Below are positions 48,514 to 56,793 of a stretch of 64,000 nt of DNA, one piece after another. The notes below the pieces were generated by a model. The model worked only from the letters and a program-made list of their open reading frames with translations. It searched no databases and was not told where the DNA came from. Both the position numbers and the translations under genes were made by a program. The stretch is from the NCBI RefSeq assembly GCF_900174585.1, contig NZ_FWPT01000010.1, positions 157,569 through 221,568 of the forward strand. Reading direction: 5' to 3'. The stretch's first letter is position 1. Each line of letters opens with the position of its first letter. This DNA is from Parendozoicomonas haliclonae. Its GTDB lineage: Bacteria; Pseudomonadota; Gammaproteobacteria; Pseudomonadales; Endozoicomonadaceae.

Positions 48514-49365
48514 ATGGAAACTCTGGAAAAAGCGGCTGCTGCCAGACCAGTGGATGAGCCACAGAGTGATATTGTGGTGACACCGAAAAAGTCCATCATC
48601 ATTCCATCGACCGGACTTCCGAAGATGGGCCGCCGGGACTATGAGAAGGAAAAGCGCCAGCTGCAGATTGAACTGGTCAAAATGCAGAACTGGGTCAAGG
48701 AGAAGGGTGAGAAGATCATCATTATCTTTGAAGGGCGCGATGCTGCCGGCAAGGGCGGCACCATCAAACGGATGACCGAGCATATGAACCCTCGTGGTGC
48801 CCGGGTAGTTGCGCTTGAGAAACCATCCGGCCCTGAACAAGGGCAGTGGTACTTCCAGCGCTATGTTCAGCATCTGCCGACCAAGGGCGAGATCGTGATG
48901 TTTGACCGCTCCTGGTACAACCGGGCCGGGGTTGAACTGGTGATGGGTTACTGCAACAAGAAGCAGTATATGGGCTTTATCCGGGAAGTCGCCGACTTCG
49001 AGCGGATGCTGGTTCACAGCGGTATTCGGCTGTTTAAGCTCTGGTTCTCGGTAAGTCGTGATGAGCAGATGCGCCGGTTTGAAAAGCGTCGTACGGATCC
49101 ACTGAAACAGTGGAAGCTGTCTCCGGTGGATAAAGCCTCCATCGGCAAATGGGATGAGTACACCAAAGCCAAGGAGCAGATGTTCCACTACACCGATACC
49201 CGTGATGCGCCCTGGTCGATTGTTCGCTCCGATGATAAGAAGCGCGCTCGTCTGAACGCCATGCGTCATATCCTCGGGCAGCTGCCTTACAAGGGCAAAG
49301 ACAAGAGCATTGTTATGCCGCCGCAGCCGGAAGTGGTGACGACGCCGGATGATGATCTCGACTGA
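48514..49365 (+). CDS. ppk2: Polyphosphate kinase 2
   Basis: The 283-residue enzyme moves phosphate between polyphosphate and nucleotides. Walker A is FEGRDAAGKGGTIKR (about residue 76), the lid and Walker B follow as MFDRSWYNRAGVELVMG and LFKLWFSVSRDEQMRRFEKRRTDPLKQWKLS. A single domain of this length is the class I type that phosphorylates nucleoside diphosphates. The 30-residue N-terminal extension is not conserved. It is a single-gene unit. Confidence 0.93.
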   Translation: METLEKAAAARPVDEPQSDIVVTPKKSIIIPSTGLPKMGRRDYEKEKRQLQIELVKMQNWVKEKGEKIIIIFEGRDAAGKGGTIKRMTEHMNPRGARVVALEKPSGPEQGQWYFQRYVQHLPTKGEIVMFDRSWYNRAGVELVMGYCNKKQYMGFIREVADFERMLVHSGIRLFKLWFSVSRDEQMRRFEKRRTDPLKQWKLSPVDKASIGKWDEYTKAKEQMFHYTDTRDAPWSIVRSDDKKRARLNAMRHILGQLPYKGKDKSIVMPPQPEVVTTPDDDLD

Positions 49366-49402
49366 TTCATTCGCGCAAAAAAAGACCAGCTGCATCAACT
49401 CG

Positions 49403-49462
49403 CTCCCATGGTCTCCGTGGGAGTGTATAGTGCCATTCGGATTACCACGCAGAGCGTGGTAA
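49403..49462. repeat. Two-hairpin REP-like palindromic element
   Basis: Two perfect or near-perfect hairpins stand in tandem: CTCCCATGG-TCT-CCGTGGGAG (49403-49423) and TTACCACGC-AGA-GCGTGGTAA (49442-49462). The preceding CAACTCG and the overall form resemble the widespread ACTCGTTCCCACGCTCTGCGTGGGAA-type dispersed palindromes of proteobacteria. It occupies the gap between ppk2 and cysZ, which converge, and may also act as terminator. Confidence 0.65.
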
Positions 49463-49475
49463 CCAGAGCAGATCT

Positions 49476-50222
49476 TTACAGTGTACGCGGCCCGCGACGC
49501 TCGACCCAAAGGTAAGTGCCGCCAATCACTGCCGCCGGCATCAAAACCAGATTCACAATGGGAATCAGCGTCAGTACCGAAGTGAGGCCACCAAACATCA
49601 TGGTCTGCAATCTTGGTGTTGCCAGCCGGGCTTTGGTTTCCTGAAAGTTATACAGCTCGTTATCCGCAGCATAGTCGCTGTACTGCAGGCCAAGCATCCA
49701 GGCCGAGAAAAGAAACCACAACACCGGCGTCACAAAGCCCACCAGGGGAATAAAGGTCAGAATGATCAGCACTATGGCCCGGGGCAGATAGTAAGCCAGC
49801 CGCTGTAGTTCCCGGACAATGGTGCGGGGAATCATCTTCATCAGTTCTTTAAAGCCGGCATCCGGCACACAGCCGGGATCCAGCTCATTCTGAATGCGTT
49901 CTGCCAGAAAACCATTAAAGGGTGCGGCAATAAAGTTGGCGACCAGAGTGAAGGTGAAATACATCAGGATTGCCAGCGCAAAGGCAAACACCGGCCAGGC
50001 CAGAAATGAGAGAAAGCTCAGCCAGTCCGGCAGCCAGCCGACCATGGCATCCACCAGATTGGAAAACTCTTTAACCGCATACCAGATCATGGTGGCGAAC
50101 ACGATAATGTTCACGGTCAGGGGAATAATGACATGGCTGAGAATGCCGGGTTCAGGCAATCGGCGCAGGCCAATCAGCAGATAATCAATACCACGTCCTG
50201 TGCTTTGAAGCTGTTCTCTCAT
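49476..50222 (-). CDS. cysZ: Sulfate transporter CysZ
   Basis: The 248-residue membrane protein has four hydrophobic regions (about 25-50, 65-95, 140-175, 205-230). Family markers include IDYLLIGLRRLPEPGIL near the start, FNGFLAERIQ in the middle and WMLGLQYSDYAADNELYNF. CysZ brings sulfate in for cysteine synthesis. It is divergent from trxB, whose thioredoxin system also supports sulfate reduction. Confidence 0.92.
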   Translation of the reverse strand: MREQLQSTGRGIDYLLIGLRRLPEPGILSHVIIPLTVNIIVFATMIWYAVKEFSNLVDAMVGWLPDWLSFLSFLAWPVFAFALAILMYFTFTLVANFIAAPFNGFLAERIQNELDPGCVPDAGFKELMKMIPRTIVRELQRLAYYLPRAIVLIILTFIPLVGFVTPVLWFLFSAWMLGLQYSDYAADNELYNFQETKARLATPRLQTMMFGGLTSVLTLIPIVNLVLMPAAVIGGTYLWVERRGPRTL

Positions 50223-50329
50223 AATAATTTGGCGTTCTATATACAGAATGAATAGCTGCGATAGTTATTCATGACTGGTTCACAGCGGGTGAGCTGGTTA
50301 TTATGTCGGACAAACTGTGTAAACGATAG

Positions 50330-51343
<1,014 letters not shown>

Positions 51344-51366
51344 GATTTCCATGCCTTAAGCGGTAC

Positions 51367-51398
51367 AAAAAAGCCTCTTCACTGCGAAGAGGCTTTTT
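51367..51398. terminator. Terminator between trxB and gldA
   Basis: AAAAAAGCCTCTTC and GAAGAGGCTTTTT form a 13-base-pair stem with a 4-5-base loop, with T runs on either strand. It serves convergent trxB and gldA. Confidence 0.92.
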
Positions 51399-51420
51399 GC
51401 TTTTTGGGGATTAATGGTTT

Positions 51421-52506
51421 TTAGCGAGCGCCCAGTTTGTCGGCAGTGATCAGTGCTGCAACCACCGCGTCCGCCGTGACCGGGAACGGCATATTGTGGA
51501 TGGTTTCGCCCTCGGCGCAGGCGCCTTCCGCAACAATACGCAGTTTCTCTGGTGTAGCTTCCTTGATACCCATTTCAGCCAGCGTGGTCGGTAGACCAAC
51601 AGACTGGCAGAAGTCGATCAGGGTGTTGATCTCTTTCAGTGGTGCATTTTCCAGTACCAGCTGAGTCAGGGTGCCAAAGGCGACCTTCTCACCGTGGAAC
51701 AAGTGGTGACACTCGGAAAGGTGGGTGAAGCCGTTGTGAATGGCGTGCGCAGCTGCCAGACCGGAGGATTCAAAACCAATACCGCTGAGGTAAGTGTTGG
51801 CTTCAACGATGTTTTCCACGGCCTTGGTGCAGACATCACTTTCCACGGCAAGGCGCGCTTTCAAACCATCAGCCAGCAGGGTTTTGTAGCAGAGCTCTGC
51901 CAGTACAAAGGCTGCCTGGGTGGATTGACCTCCGGCCATGGTGGTATGGCCGGATGCACGGTTGGCGCGGGCTTCAAAATAAGTGGAGAGGGCATCACCC
52001 ATACCGGATACCAGCAGGCGGGCCGGCGCCTGGGAAATGACTTTGGTATCCATCATCACCATATCCGGATTCTTTGGCAGCAGCAGGTATTCGCTGAACT
52101 CACCTTCCGGGGTATAGATAACAGACAGGGCGCTGGTCGGTGCATCGGAAGAGGCAATGGTCGGTACGATCACGACCGGGATCTTGGCGTAGTAGCCAAC
52201 CGCCTTGGCAGTATCCAGCGTCTTGCCACCACCGAAACCGATGATGACATCAGCACCTGCAGACTGGCAGATGGCCTGAATACGCTCGATTTCCGGACGG
52301 GAGCATTCGCCGTTGAACTGCTCCAGGATCAATTCCATATTGTCCTGCAGGAAGCTTTCGCGAACAGTGCCGCCAACCAGTCCGGCAACAAAGTTGTCGG
52401 CAATGGCCAGAGGCTTCTGGCCAAGAGGTTTCACGTAACGGGAGATATTGGAAAGTACATCATAACCTTGAACATACTTTCCGGGAGCGATAATCACTTT
52501 TTCCAT
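51421..52506 (-). CDS. gldA: Glycerol dehydrogenase
   Basis: The 361-residue iron-type alcohol dehydrogenase fold oxidises glycerol to dihydroxyacetone with NAD+. The cofactor loop is IIGFGGGKTLDTAKAVGYY (about residue 92) and the zinc site uses Asp in MGDALSTYFEARAN, His in AAHAIHNGFT and His in LFHGEKVAFG. The length is close to E. coli GldA (367). It is divergent from the microcompartment operon, which suggests that glycerol is a substrate of this locus. Its leader holds a terminator-like hairpin and an FNR-like box. Confidence 0.94.
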   Translation of the reverse strand: MEKVIIAPGKYVQGYDVLSNISRYVKPLGQKPLAIADNFVAGLVGGTVRESFLQDNMELILEQFNGECSRPEIERIQAICQSAGADVIIGFGGGKTLDTAKAVGYYAKIPVVIVPTIASSDAPTSALSVIYTPEGEFSEYLLLPKNPDMVMMDTKVISQAPARLLVSGMGDALSTYFEARANRASGHTTMAGGQSTQAAFVLAELCYKTLLADGLKARLAVESDVCTKAVENIVEANTYLSGIGFESSGLAAAHAIHNGFTHLSECHHLFHGEKVAFGTLTQLVLENAPLKEINTLIDFCQSVGLPTTLAEMGIKEATPEKLRIVAEGACAEGETIHNMPFPVTADAVVAALITADKLGAR

Positions 52507-52544
52507 GTCTGCACCTTATTAATGATGTTGACGCTGACAAGAAT

Positions 52545-52590
52545 AAAAAAGCCGGCAATTGATGAATCTTTATACAGGGGTATTGCCGGC
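52545..52590 (-). terminator. Intrinsic terminator signal in the gldA leader (possible attenuator)
   Basis: On the minus strand GCCGGCAAT (52582-52590) pairs with ATTGCCGGC (52551-52559), a 9-base-pair stem with a 22-base loop, followed directly by six T residues (52545-52550). It ends 38 bases before the gldA ATG, inside the predicted leader and in the gldA direction, so it could halt gldA transcription unless prevented. Confidence 0.7.
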
Positions 52591-52662
52591 GTGAAAAACT
52601 ATCTCTGGCTGTTGTTTCTGCCCAGCCGGAAAGAATAATTCCATAGAACGGTTATGATCCTT

Positions 52663-52676
52663 TTGTTTTAAATCAA
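52663..52676 (-). promoter_or_regulatory. FNR/Anr-like box facing gldA
   Basis: TTGTT-TTAA-ATCAA matches the FNR consensus TTGAT-N4-ATCAA at 9 of 10 positions. A weak -10 (TATTCT on the minus strand, 52632-52637) stands at a distance that would centre the box about 42-45 bases upstream of a gldA start near 52625-52628. Assignment to a Crp-FNR family protein is inference. Confidence 0.5.
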
Positions 52677-52844
52677 AAGACGATGCGAATGTTTTTAGCT
52701 TTAGTTTTAAATGTGAATGAATGATCAATGTTTTGGTGTATAGGTATTAATAACTATTAATACGCTATCTGGCGTTTGTTCTGAGATTAAATAATGAACA
52801 AGTATTCTTGGAATTAAACAAGAACAAACAAAAAATCCGCTCTT

Positions 52845-52886
52845 GTGATTCAAATCAACACTTGCCAATAAACAAAAACCTAGCAT
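52845..52886 (+). promoter_or_regulatory. FNR/Anr-like box and -10 of the microcompartment operon
   Basis: GTGAT-TCAA-ATCAA (52845-52858) matches the FNR consensus at 9 of 10 positions. TAGCAT at 52881-52886 matches the sigma-70 -10 at 4 of 6. A transcript start at 52893 then puts the box centre at exactly -41.5, the class II activator position. The same bases also match a CRP site at 8 of 10, so CRP is an alternative. Confidence 0.55.
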
Positions 52887-52914
52887 GCCAACCATTACAG
52901 AACAGGTGAATGGT

Positions 52915-53496
52915 ATGACTGGGCGCAAAGCGGCTGGCTTCATTGAGGTTCTTGGTTATCTGGCAGCGGTTAAGGTTGCCGATATTTGTCTGAAGTCGGC
53001 AAATGTAGAAATTATGGCTGTCAAAACCGCCAAAGGCGGATTATGGACGACAGCACTTTCCGGGGATGTTGGGGCTGTACGGGCTGCTGTCGAAGCCGCT
53101 GTAGGAGCGCTGGCTAATGACAGATGTCTGGTTTCAAGTCATGTTATTGCCCGCCCGATAGAAGAATTACAAGTCCTGTTTGATGATGCTCCTTATCCGA
53201 TTAAAAAACAGTCAGACATTAAGGCTGAAACCCCTGCCCCCATTGAAGTGATTCCTGAACCAGAAGCTGGGTTACCTGTTGTTGAAGAATTAGAAAAATT
53301 AATTGATCAGCAGGAGTTAACTGTTGCAGACGAAAAGGTTCTAACTGAAAAAGAATTATATCAGTGTCGCACAGTTGATCTTCGCCATATGGCGCGTTTG
53401 ATAGAAGACTTCAGTATCGCCAGAAAGAAAATTAAGTTCGCCAAAAAAGATGATTTGGTTAAGGCGATCCTAGCAGCGAGAAAGAAACAGAATTAA
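52915..53496 (+). CDS. BMC-domain shell protein with long C-terminal extension
   Basis: Residues 1-85 are a single BMC domain (AAGFIEVLGYLAAVKVADICLKSANVEIM, then GDVGAVRAAVEAAVGAL), which forms hexameric shell tiles. A variable linker rich in Pro, Glu and Ile (about 90-140) leads to a basic tail (about 140-193; ELYQCRTVDLRHMARLIED, then KKDDLVKAILAARKKQ) that resembles the Rho N-terminal/SAP-type helix fold found in nucleic-acid-binding proteins. The position recalls PduK, but PduK tails differ. I start at 52915, preceded by AGGTGA; the 52885 ATG lies before the predicted transcript start. It is the first gene of the operon. Confidence 0.82.
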   Translation: MTGRKAAGFIEVLGYLAAVKVADICLKSANVEIMAVKTAKGGLWTTALSGDVGAVRAAVEAAVGALANDRCLVSSHVIARPIEELQVLFDDAPYPIKKQSDIKAETPAPIEVIPEPEAGLPVVEELEKLIDQQELTVADEKVLTEKELYQCRTVDLRHMARLIEDFSIARKKIKFAKKDDLVKAILAARKKQN

Positions 53497-53548
53497 ATAA
53501 CGTTGAGATAAACATTTAACTTGAATCGGAATCGATCCGGAGATGGTA

Positions 53549-53824
53549 ATGTCTGTGTCTAATGCCCTGGGAATGATTGAAACCAAAGGTCTGGTTGGGG
53601 CGGTTGAAGCTGCTGATGCCATGGTCAAAGCCGCAAATGTCACGCTGATTGGCAAGCAACTGGCGGGCGGTGGTCTGGTCACTGTGCTGGTGCGTGGTGA
53701 TGTCGGTGCCGTCAAGGCTGCGGTTGATGCCGGAGCGGCTGCCGCAGAGCGGGTTGGCAACGTGGTTTCTATCCACGTTATTCCACGCCCTCATGGCGAG
53801 GTCGAATTCATTCTTCCGTCCTGA
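53549..53824 (+). CDS. PduA/PduJ-type BMC hexamer shell protein (copy 1)
   Basis: The 91-residue protein is one BMC domain ([49 protein letters not shown]) as in the main shell proteins PduA and PduJ. The pore loop reads LAGGG where PduA has IGSG, so the pore may pass different molecules. The GGAG six bases before 53549 decides the start against 53543. By eye it is about 85 percent identical to copy 2 at the end of the operon. Confidence 0.93.
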   Translation: MSVSNALGMIETKGLVGAVEAADAMVKAANVTLIGKQLAGGGLVTVLVRGDVGAVKAAVDAGAAAAERVGNVVSIHVIPRPHGEVEFILPS

Positions 53825-53930
53825 ATAAATTTTTAACGTCGTTTAACCGCAGGTTTACTGCCACAACTCACTGAAATGTTTCGCATAAAGGCGGAGCCGG
53901 CCTGGTCTGTCTCTGCCAGAGGGATCGCGA

Positions 53931-55595
53931 ATGAAGTCCAAGCGCTTTGAGGTGTTGAAAGATCGTCCTGTTAACCAGGATGGCTATGTGAAGGAATGGC
54001 CGGAAGTCGGTCTGATTGCCATGAACTCCCCTCTCGATCCCAAGCCGGGCATCAAGGTGGAAAATGGCCGTGTTGTTGAACTGGATGGTAAAAAGCGGGA
54101 AGACTTTGACCTGCTGGACGCGTTTATCGCTGATAACGCTATCCGTCTCGAAAACGTAGACAAAGCCATGTCTACCCCGTCTCTGGATATCGCTCGCAAG
54201 CTGGTGGATATCCACGTCAGCCGCGATGAAATCCTCGAATACTCCCTGTCCATGACGCCGGCCAAGATTGTCGAAGTCGTTGGTCATATGAGCGTTCTGG
54301 AAATGATGATGGGCGTTAACAAGATGCGCGCCCGTAAGACACCATCCAACCAGTGTCACGTGACCAACGTGAAGGACAACCCGGTTCAGATCGCTGCCGA
54401 TGCGGCCGAAGCGGCACTGCGTGGCTTCGATGAAATGGAAACCACCGTTGCCGTTGCCCGCTACGCACCTTTCAATGCGCTGTCGCTGCTGGTGGGTTCT
54501 CAGGTTGGTCGTCCGGGTATTCTGACTCAGTGTGCGGTGGAAGAAGCCGTGGAGCTGGTGCTGGGTATGCGTGGTCTGACCGCCTATGCAGAAACTGTCT
54601 CCGTATACGGCACCGAGCCGGTATTTATCGACGGTGACGATACGCCATGGTCCAAGACCTTCCTGGCTTCCGCCTATGCTTCCCGTGGTCTGAAGATGCG
54701 TTACACCTCCGGTACCGGTTCTGAGGTGCTGATGGGTTATGCCGAAGGCAAATCCATGCTGTATCTGGAAGCACGCTGCCTGATGATGACCAAGGGTGCC
54801 GGTGTTCAGGGTATCCAGAACGGTTCGGTCAGCTGCGTGGGTGTACCGGGTGCGGTGCCTGGTGGTGTTCGTGCCATTCTGGCGGAAAACCTGATCGCCA
54901 TGATGCTCGACCTTGAGTGTGCGTCCAGTAACGACCAGACCTTCACTCACTCTGACCTGCGTCGTACAGCTCGCTCGCTGATGCAGATGATTCCGGGTAC
55001 CGACTTTATCTGCTCCGGTTACAGCTCCACTCCGAACTACGACAACATGTTTGCCGGTTCCAACTGGGATGCGGAAGACTTCGACGACTGGAACATCATC
55101 CAACGTGACCTGCGTATCGATGGCGGCCTCAATCCTGTGAAGGAAGAGGAAGTTGTGAACACCCGTAACAAGGCCGCCAAGGTTATTCAGGGCGTGTTCA
55201 AGGCGCTGGGTCTGCCGGAAATCACCGATGCGGAAGTGGAAGCTGCGACCTATGCCCACGGCAGCAAGGATATGCCGGAGCGTGATGTGGTGGCCGATAT
55301 CAAGGCCGCTGGTGAAATGATGGAGCGCGGCATCACCGGTATCGATGTGGTGAAAGCGATCAAGACCGCCGGTTTTGATGATGTTGCTCAGGCCCTGCTG
55401 AACCTGATGAAGCTGCGGGTTTCCGGTGACCATCTGCACACCTCCGCCATCCTCGACAAGGACTTCAACGTGATCAGTGCGGTGAACGATCGCAACGATT
55501 ACATGGGCCCGGGTACTGGCTACCAGATCTCTGCGGAGCGCTGGTCTCAGTTGTCCGATATCGATAACGCCATGGATGCCAGCAGCATCAACTGA
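53931..55595 (+). CDS. pduC: Glycerol/diol dehydratase, large subunit
   Basis: The 554-residue TIM-barrel subunit has the same length as Salmonella PduC. It uses adenosylcobalamin to turn 1,2-propanediol into propionaldehyde or glycerol into 3-hydroxypropionaldehyde. Family stretches are visible throughout, for example [19 protein letters not shown] at the start, [20 protein letters not shown] in the middle and [13 protein letters not shown] near the end. Whether glycerol or propanediol is preferred cannot be decided by eye; the divergent gldA favours glycerol. The small and medium subunits follow. Confidence 0.95.
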   Translation: MKSKRFEVLKDRPVNQDGYVKEWPEVGLIAMNSPLDPKPGIKVENGRVVELDGKKREDFDLLDAFIADNAIRLENVDKAMSTPSLDIARKLVDIHVSRDEILEYSLSMTPAKIVEVVGHMSVLEMMMGVNKMRARKTPSNQCHVTNVKDNPVQIAADAAEAALRGFDEMETTVAVARYAPFNALSLLVGSQVGRPGILTQCAVEEAVELVLGMRGLTAYAETVSVYGTEPVFIDGDDTPWSKTFLASAYASRGLKMRYTSGTGSEVLMGYAEGKSMLYLEARCLMMTKGAGVQGIQNGSVSCVGVPGAVPGGVRAILAENLIAMMLDLECASSNDQTFTHSDLRRTARSLMQMIPGTDFICSGYSSTPNYDNMFAGSNWDAEDFDDWNIIQRDLRIDGGLNPVKEEEVVNTRNKAAKVIQGVFKALGLPEITDAEVEAATYAHGSKDMPERDVVADIKAAGEMMERGITGIDVVKAIKTAGFDDVAQALLNLMKLRVSGDHLHTSAILDKDFNVISAVNDRNDYMGPGTGYQISAERWSQLSDIDNAMDASSIN

Positions 55596-55608
55596 GGAGG
55601 GTCGGACA

Positions 55609-56268
55609 ATGCAGATGAATCCTGAAGACGTAAGAAAAATCATCGAGTCTGTCGTCGGTAAGTATATGGCTGCCGAAGAGCAGGCCAGCCATCCCGTTGC
55701 AGCGCCTGTAGCCTCGAATGGCAAGCTGACCCTGAACGAAGCGGGAACAGCCGTGAAAGGCACCCGTACCGATGAGGTGGTGATCGGTGTGGCTGCCGCC
55801 TTTGGTGTGCATCAGACCCAGACCATTCACGGCCTGAGCCACCACGATGTGCTACGTGAGCTGATGGCGGGTATTGAGGAAGAAGGTCTGGTGGCCCGTG
55901 TCGTACGTGTCCTGCGCTCTTCCGACGTATCTATTGCCGGTAACGATGTGGCCAAGCTGAGTGGATCCGGTATCGGTATCGGTATCCAGTCCAAGGGCAC
56001 CACCGTTATTCACCAGAAGGATCTGGCTCCGCTGACCAACCTGGAACTGTTCTCCCAGGCGCCACTGCTGCAGCTGGAACACTACCGGATGATCGGTAAG
56101 AACGCGGCCAAGTATGCCAAGGGTGAATCACCCAGACCGGTACCGGCCCTGAATGATCAGATGGCCCGCCCCAAGTATCAGGCGATTGCAGCACTGCTGC
56201 ATATCAAAGAGACCGAGCACGTTGTACACGGCGGCTCACCCGTTGAACTCAAAGCTGTGTTTCATTGA
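55609..56268 (+). CDS. pduD: Glycerol/diol dehydratase, medium subunit
   Basis: The 219-residue subunit binds cobalamin with PduC. The first 25 residues ([17 protein letters not shown]) form an amphipathic helix like the encapsulation peptide of Salmonella PduD. The core shows [40 protein letters not shown] and [41 protein letters not shown] ends nine bases before this ATG; the earlier in-frame ATG at 55576 is inside pduC. Confidence 0.94.
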   Translation: MQMNPEDVRKIIESVVGKYMAAEEQASHPVAAPVASNGKLTLNEAGTAVKGTRTDEVVIGVAAAFGVHQTQTIHGLSHHDVLRELMAGIEEEGLVARVVRVLRSSDVSIAGNDVAKLSGSGIGIGIQSKGTTVIHQKDLAPLTNLELFSQAPLLQLEHYRMIGKNAAKYAKGESPRPVPALNDQMARPKYQAIAALLHIKETEHVVHGGSPVELKAVFH

Positions 56269-56279
56269 GGAAGGACGCC

Positions 56280-56783
56280 ATGGATCAGCAGACTCTGGAA
56301 AAATTGATTCGTGAAACCCTGATGGCGATGGGTTCGGATGGTGTGACCAGCACCCCGACCTGCGCTGAAGGCCGGACCGGTCTTGAGGCTTACCCGCTCA
56401 GCAAAAAACAGCCGGAAAAGGTGATGTCATCATCTGGTAAAAAGCTGAACGACATTACCCTGGAAGGGGTGATGTCCGGTGCTATCAAAGCCGACGACTG
56501 TCGTATCGCCCCGGAAACCCTGGAAAAGCAGGCGCAGATTGCTGAAAGCATCAATCGCCATGCCTTTGCCGGTAATCTGCGTCGGGCTGCGGAACTGATT
56601 GCCGTACCTGATGAACGCATCCTGGAAATCTACAACGCTCTGCGTCCTTACCGTTCCACCAAAGCGGAGATGATTGCCATCGCCGAAGAGCTGGAAGGCA
56701 AGTATAGCGCCGTGGTCAACGGCAAGCTGGTGCGTGAAGCCGCTGAGATGTACGAGAAGCGTGGTCGCTTGAAGCAGGCATAA
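56280..56783 (+). CDS. pduE: Glycerol/diol dehydratase, small subunit
   Basis: The 167-residue subunit completes the dehydratase. The N-terminus MDQQTLEKLIRETLMAMGSD is again encapsulation-peptide-like. The core PETLEKQAQIAESINRHAFAGNLRRAAELIAVPDERILEIYNALRPYRST is the conserved small-subunit helical region. GAGGAAGGA upstream supports the ATG at 56280. Confidence 0.94.
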   Translation: MDQQTLEKLIRETLMAMGSDGVTSTPTCAEGRTGLEAYPLSKKQPEKVMSSSGKKLNDITLEGVMSGAIKADDCRIAPETLEKQAQIAESINRHAFAGNLRRAAELIAVPDERILEIYNALRPYRSTKAEMIAIAEELEGKYSAVVNGKLVREAAEMYEKRGRLKQA

Positions 56784-56793
56784 GGACGAAACG

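Larger units (their letters stand above)
52507..52914. other. Divergent control region between gldA and the microcompartment operon
   Basis: This 408-base AT-rich gap holds, from left to right, a terminator-like hairpin in the gldA leader, an FNR-like box near 52670 and an FNR-like box near 52852 with a fitting -10 element. No reading frame in it looks like a gene, and no cobalamin riboswitch feature was recognised. Confidence 0.6.

Noticed and set aside
48157..49509. Minus-strand frame of 450 codons covering ppk2
   Set aside because: PPK2 motifs on the plus strand are intact and the antisense sequence resembles no family.
52885..52914. Upstream ATG as start of the first BMC gene
   Set aside because: It lacks a ribosome site and lies before the predicted transcript start; the ATG at 52915 has AGGTGA five bases upstream.
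52507..52914. Cobalamin riboswitch before the dehydratase operon
   Set aside because: No B12-box (GCCACTG-like) or matching fold elements were found on either strand.
53868..55763. Minus-strand open frame of 631 codons opposite pduC
   Set aside because: PduC on the plus strand has full-length family similarity; the antisense product has no domain and a His-rich composition typical of a shadow frame.
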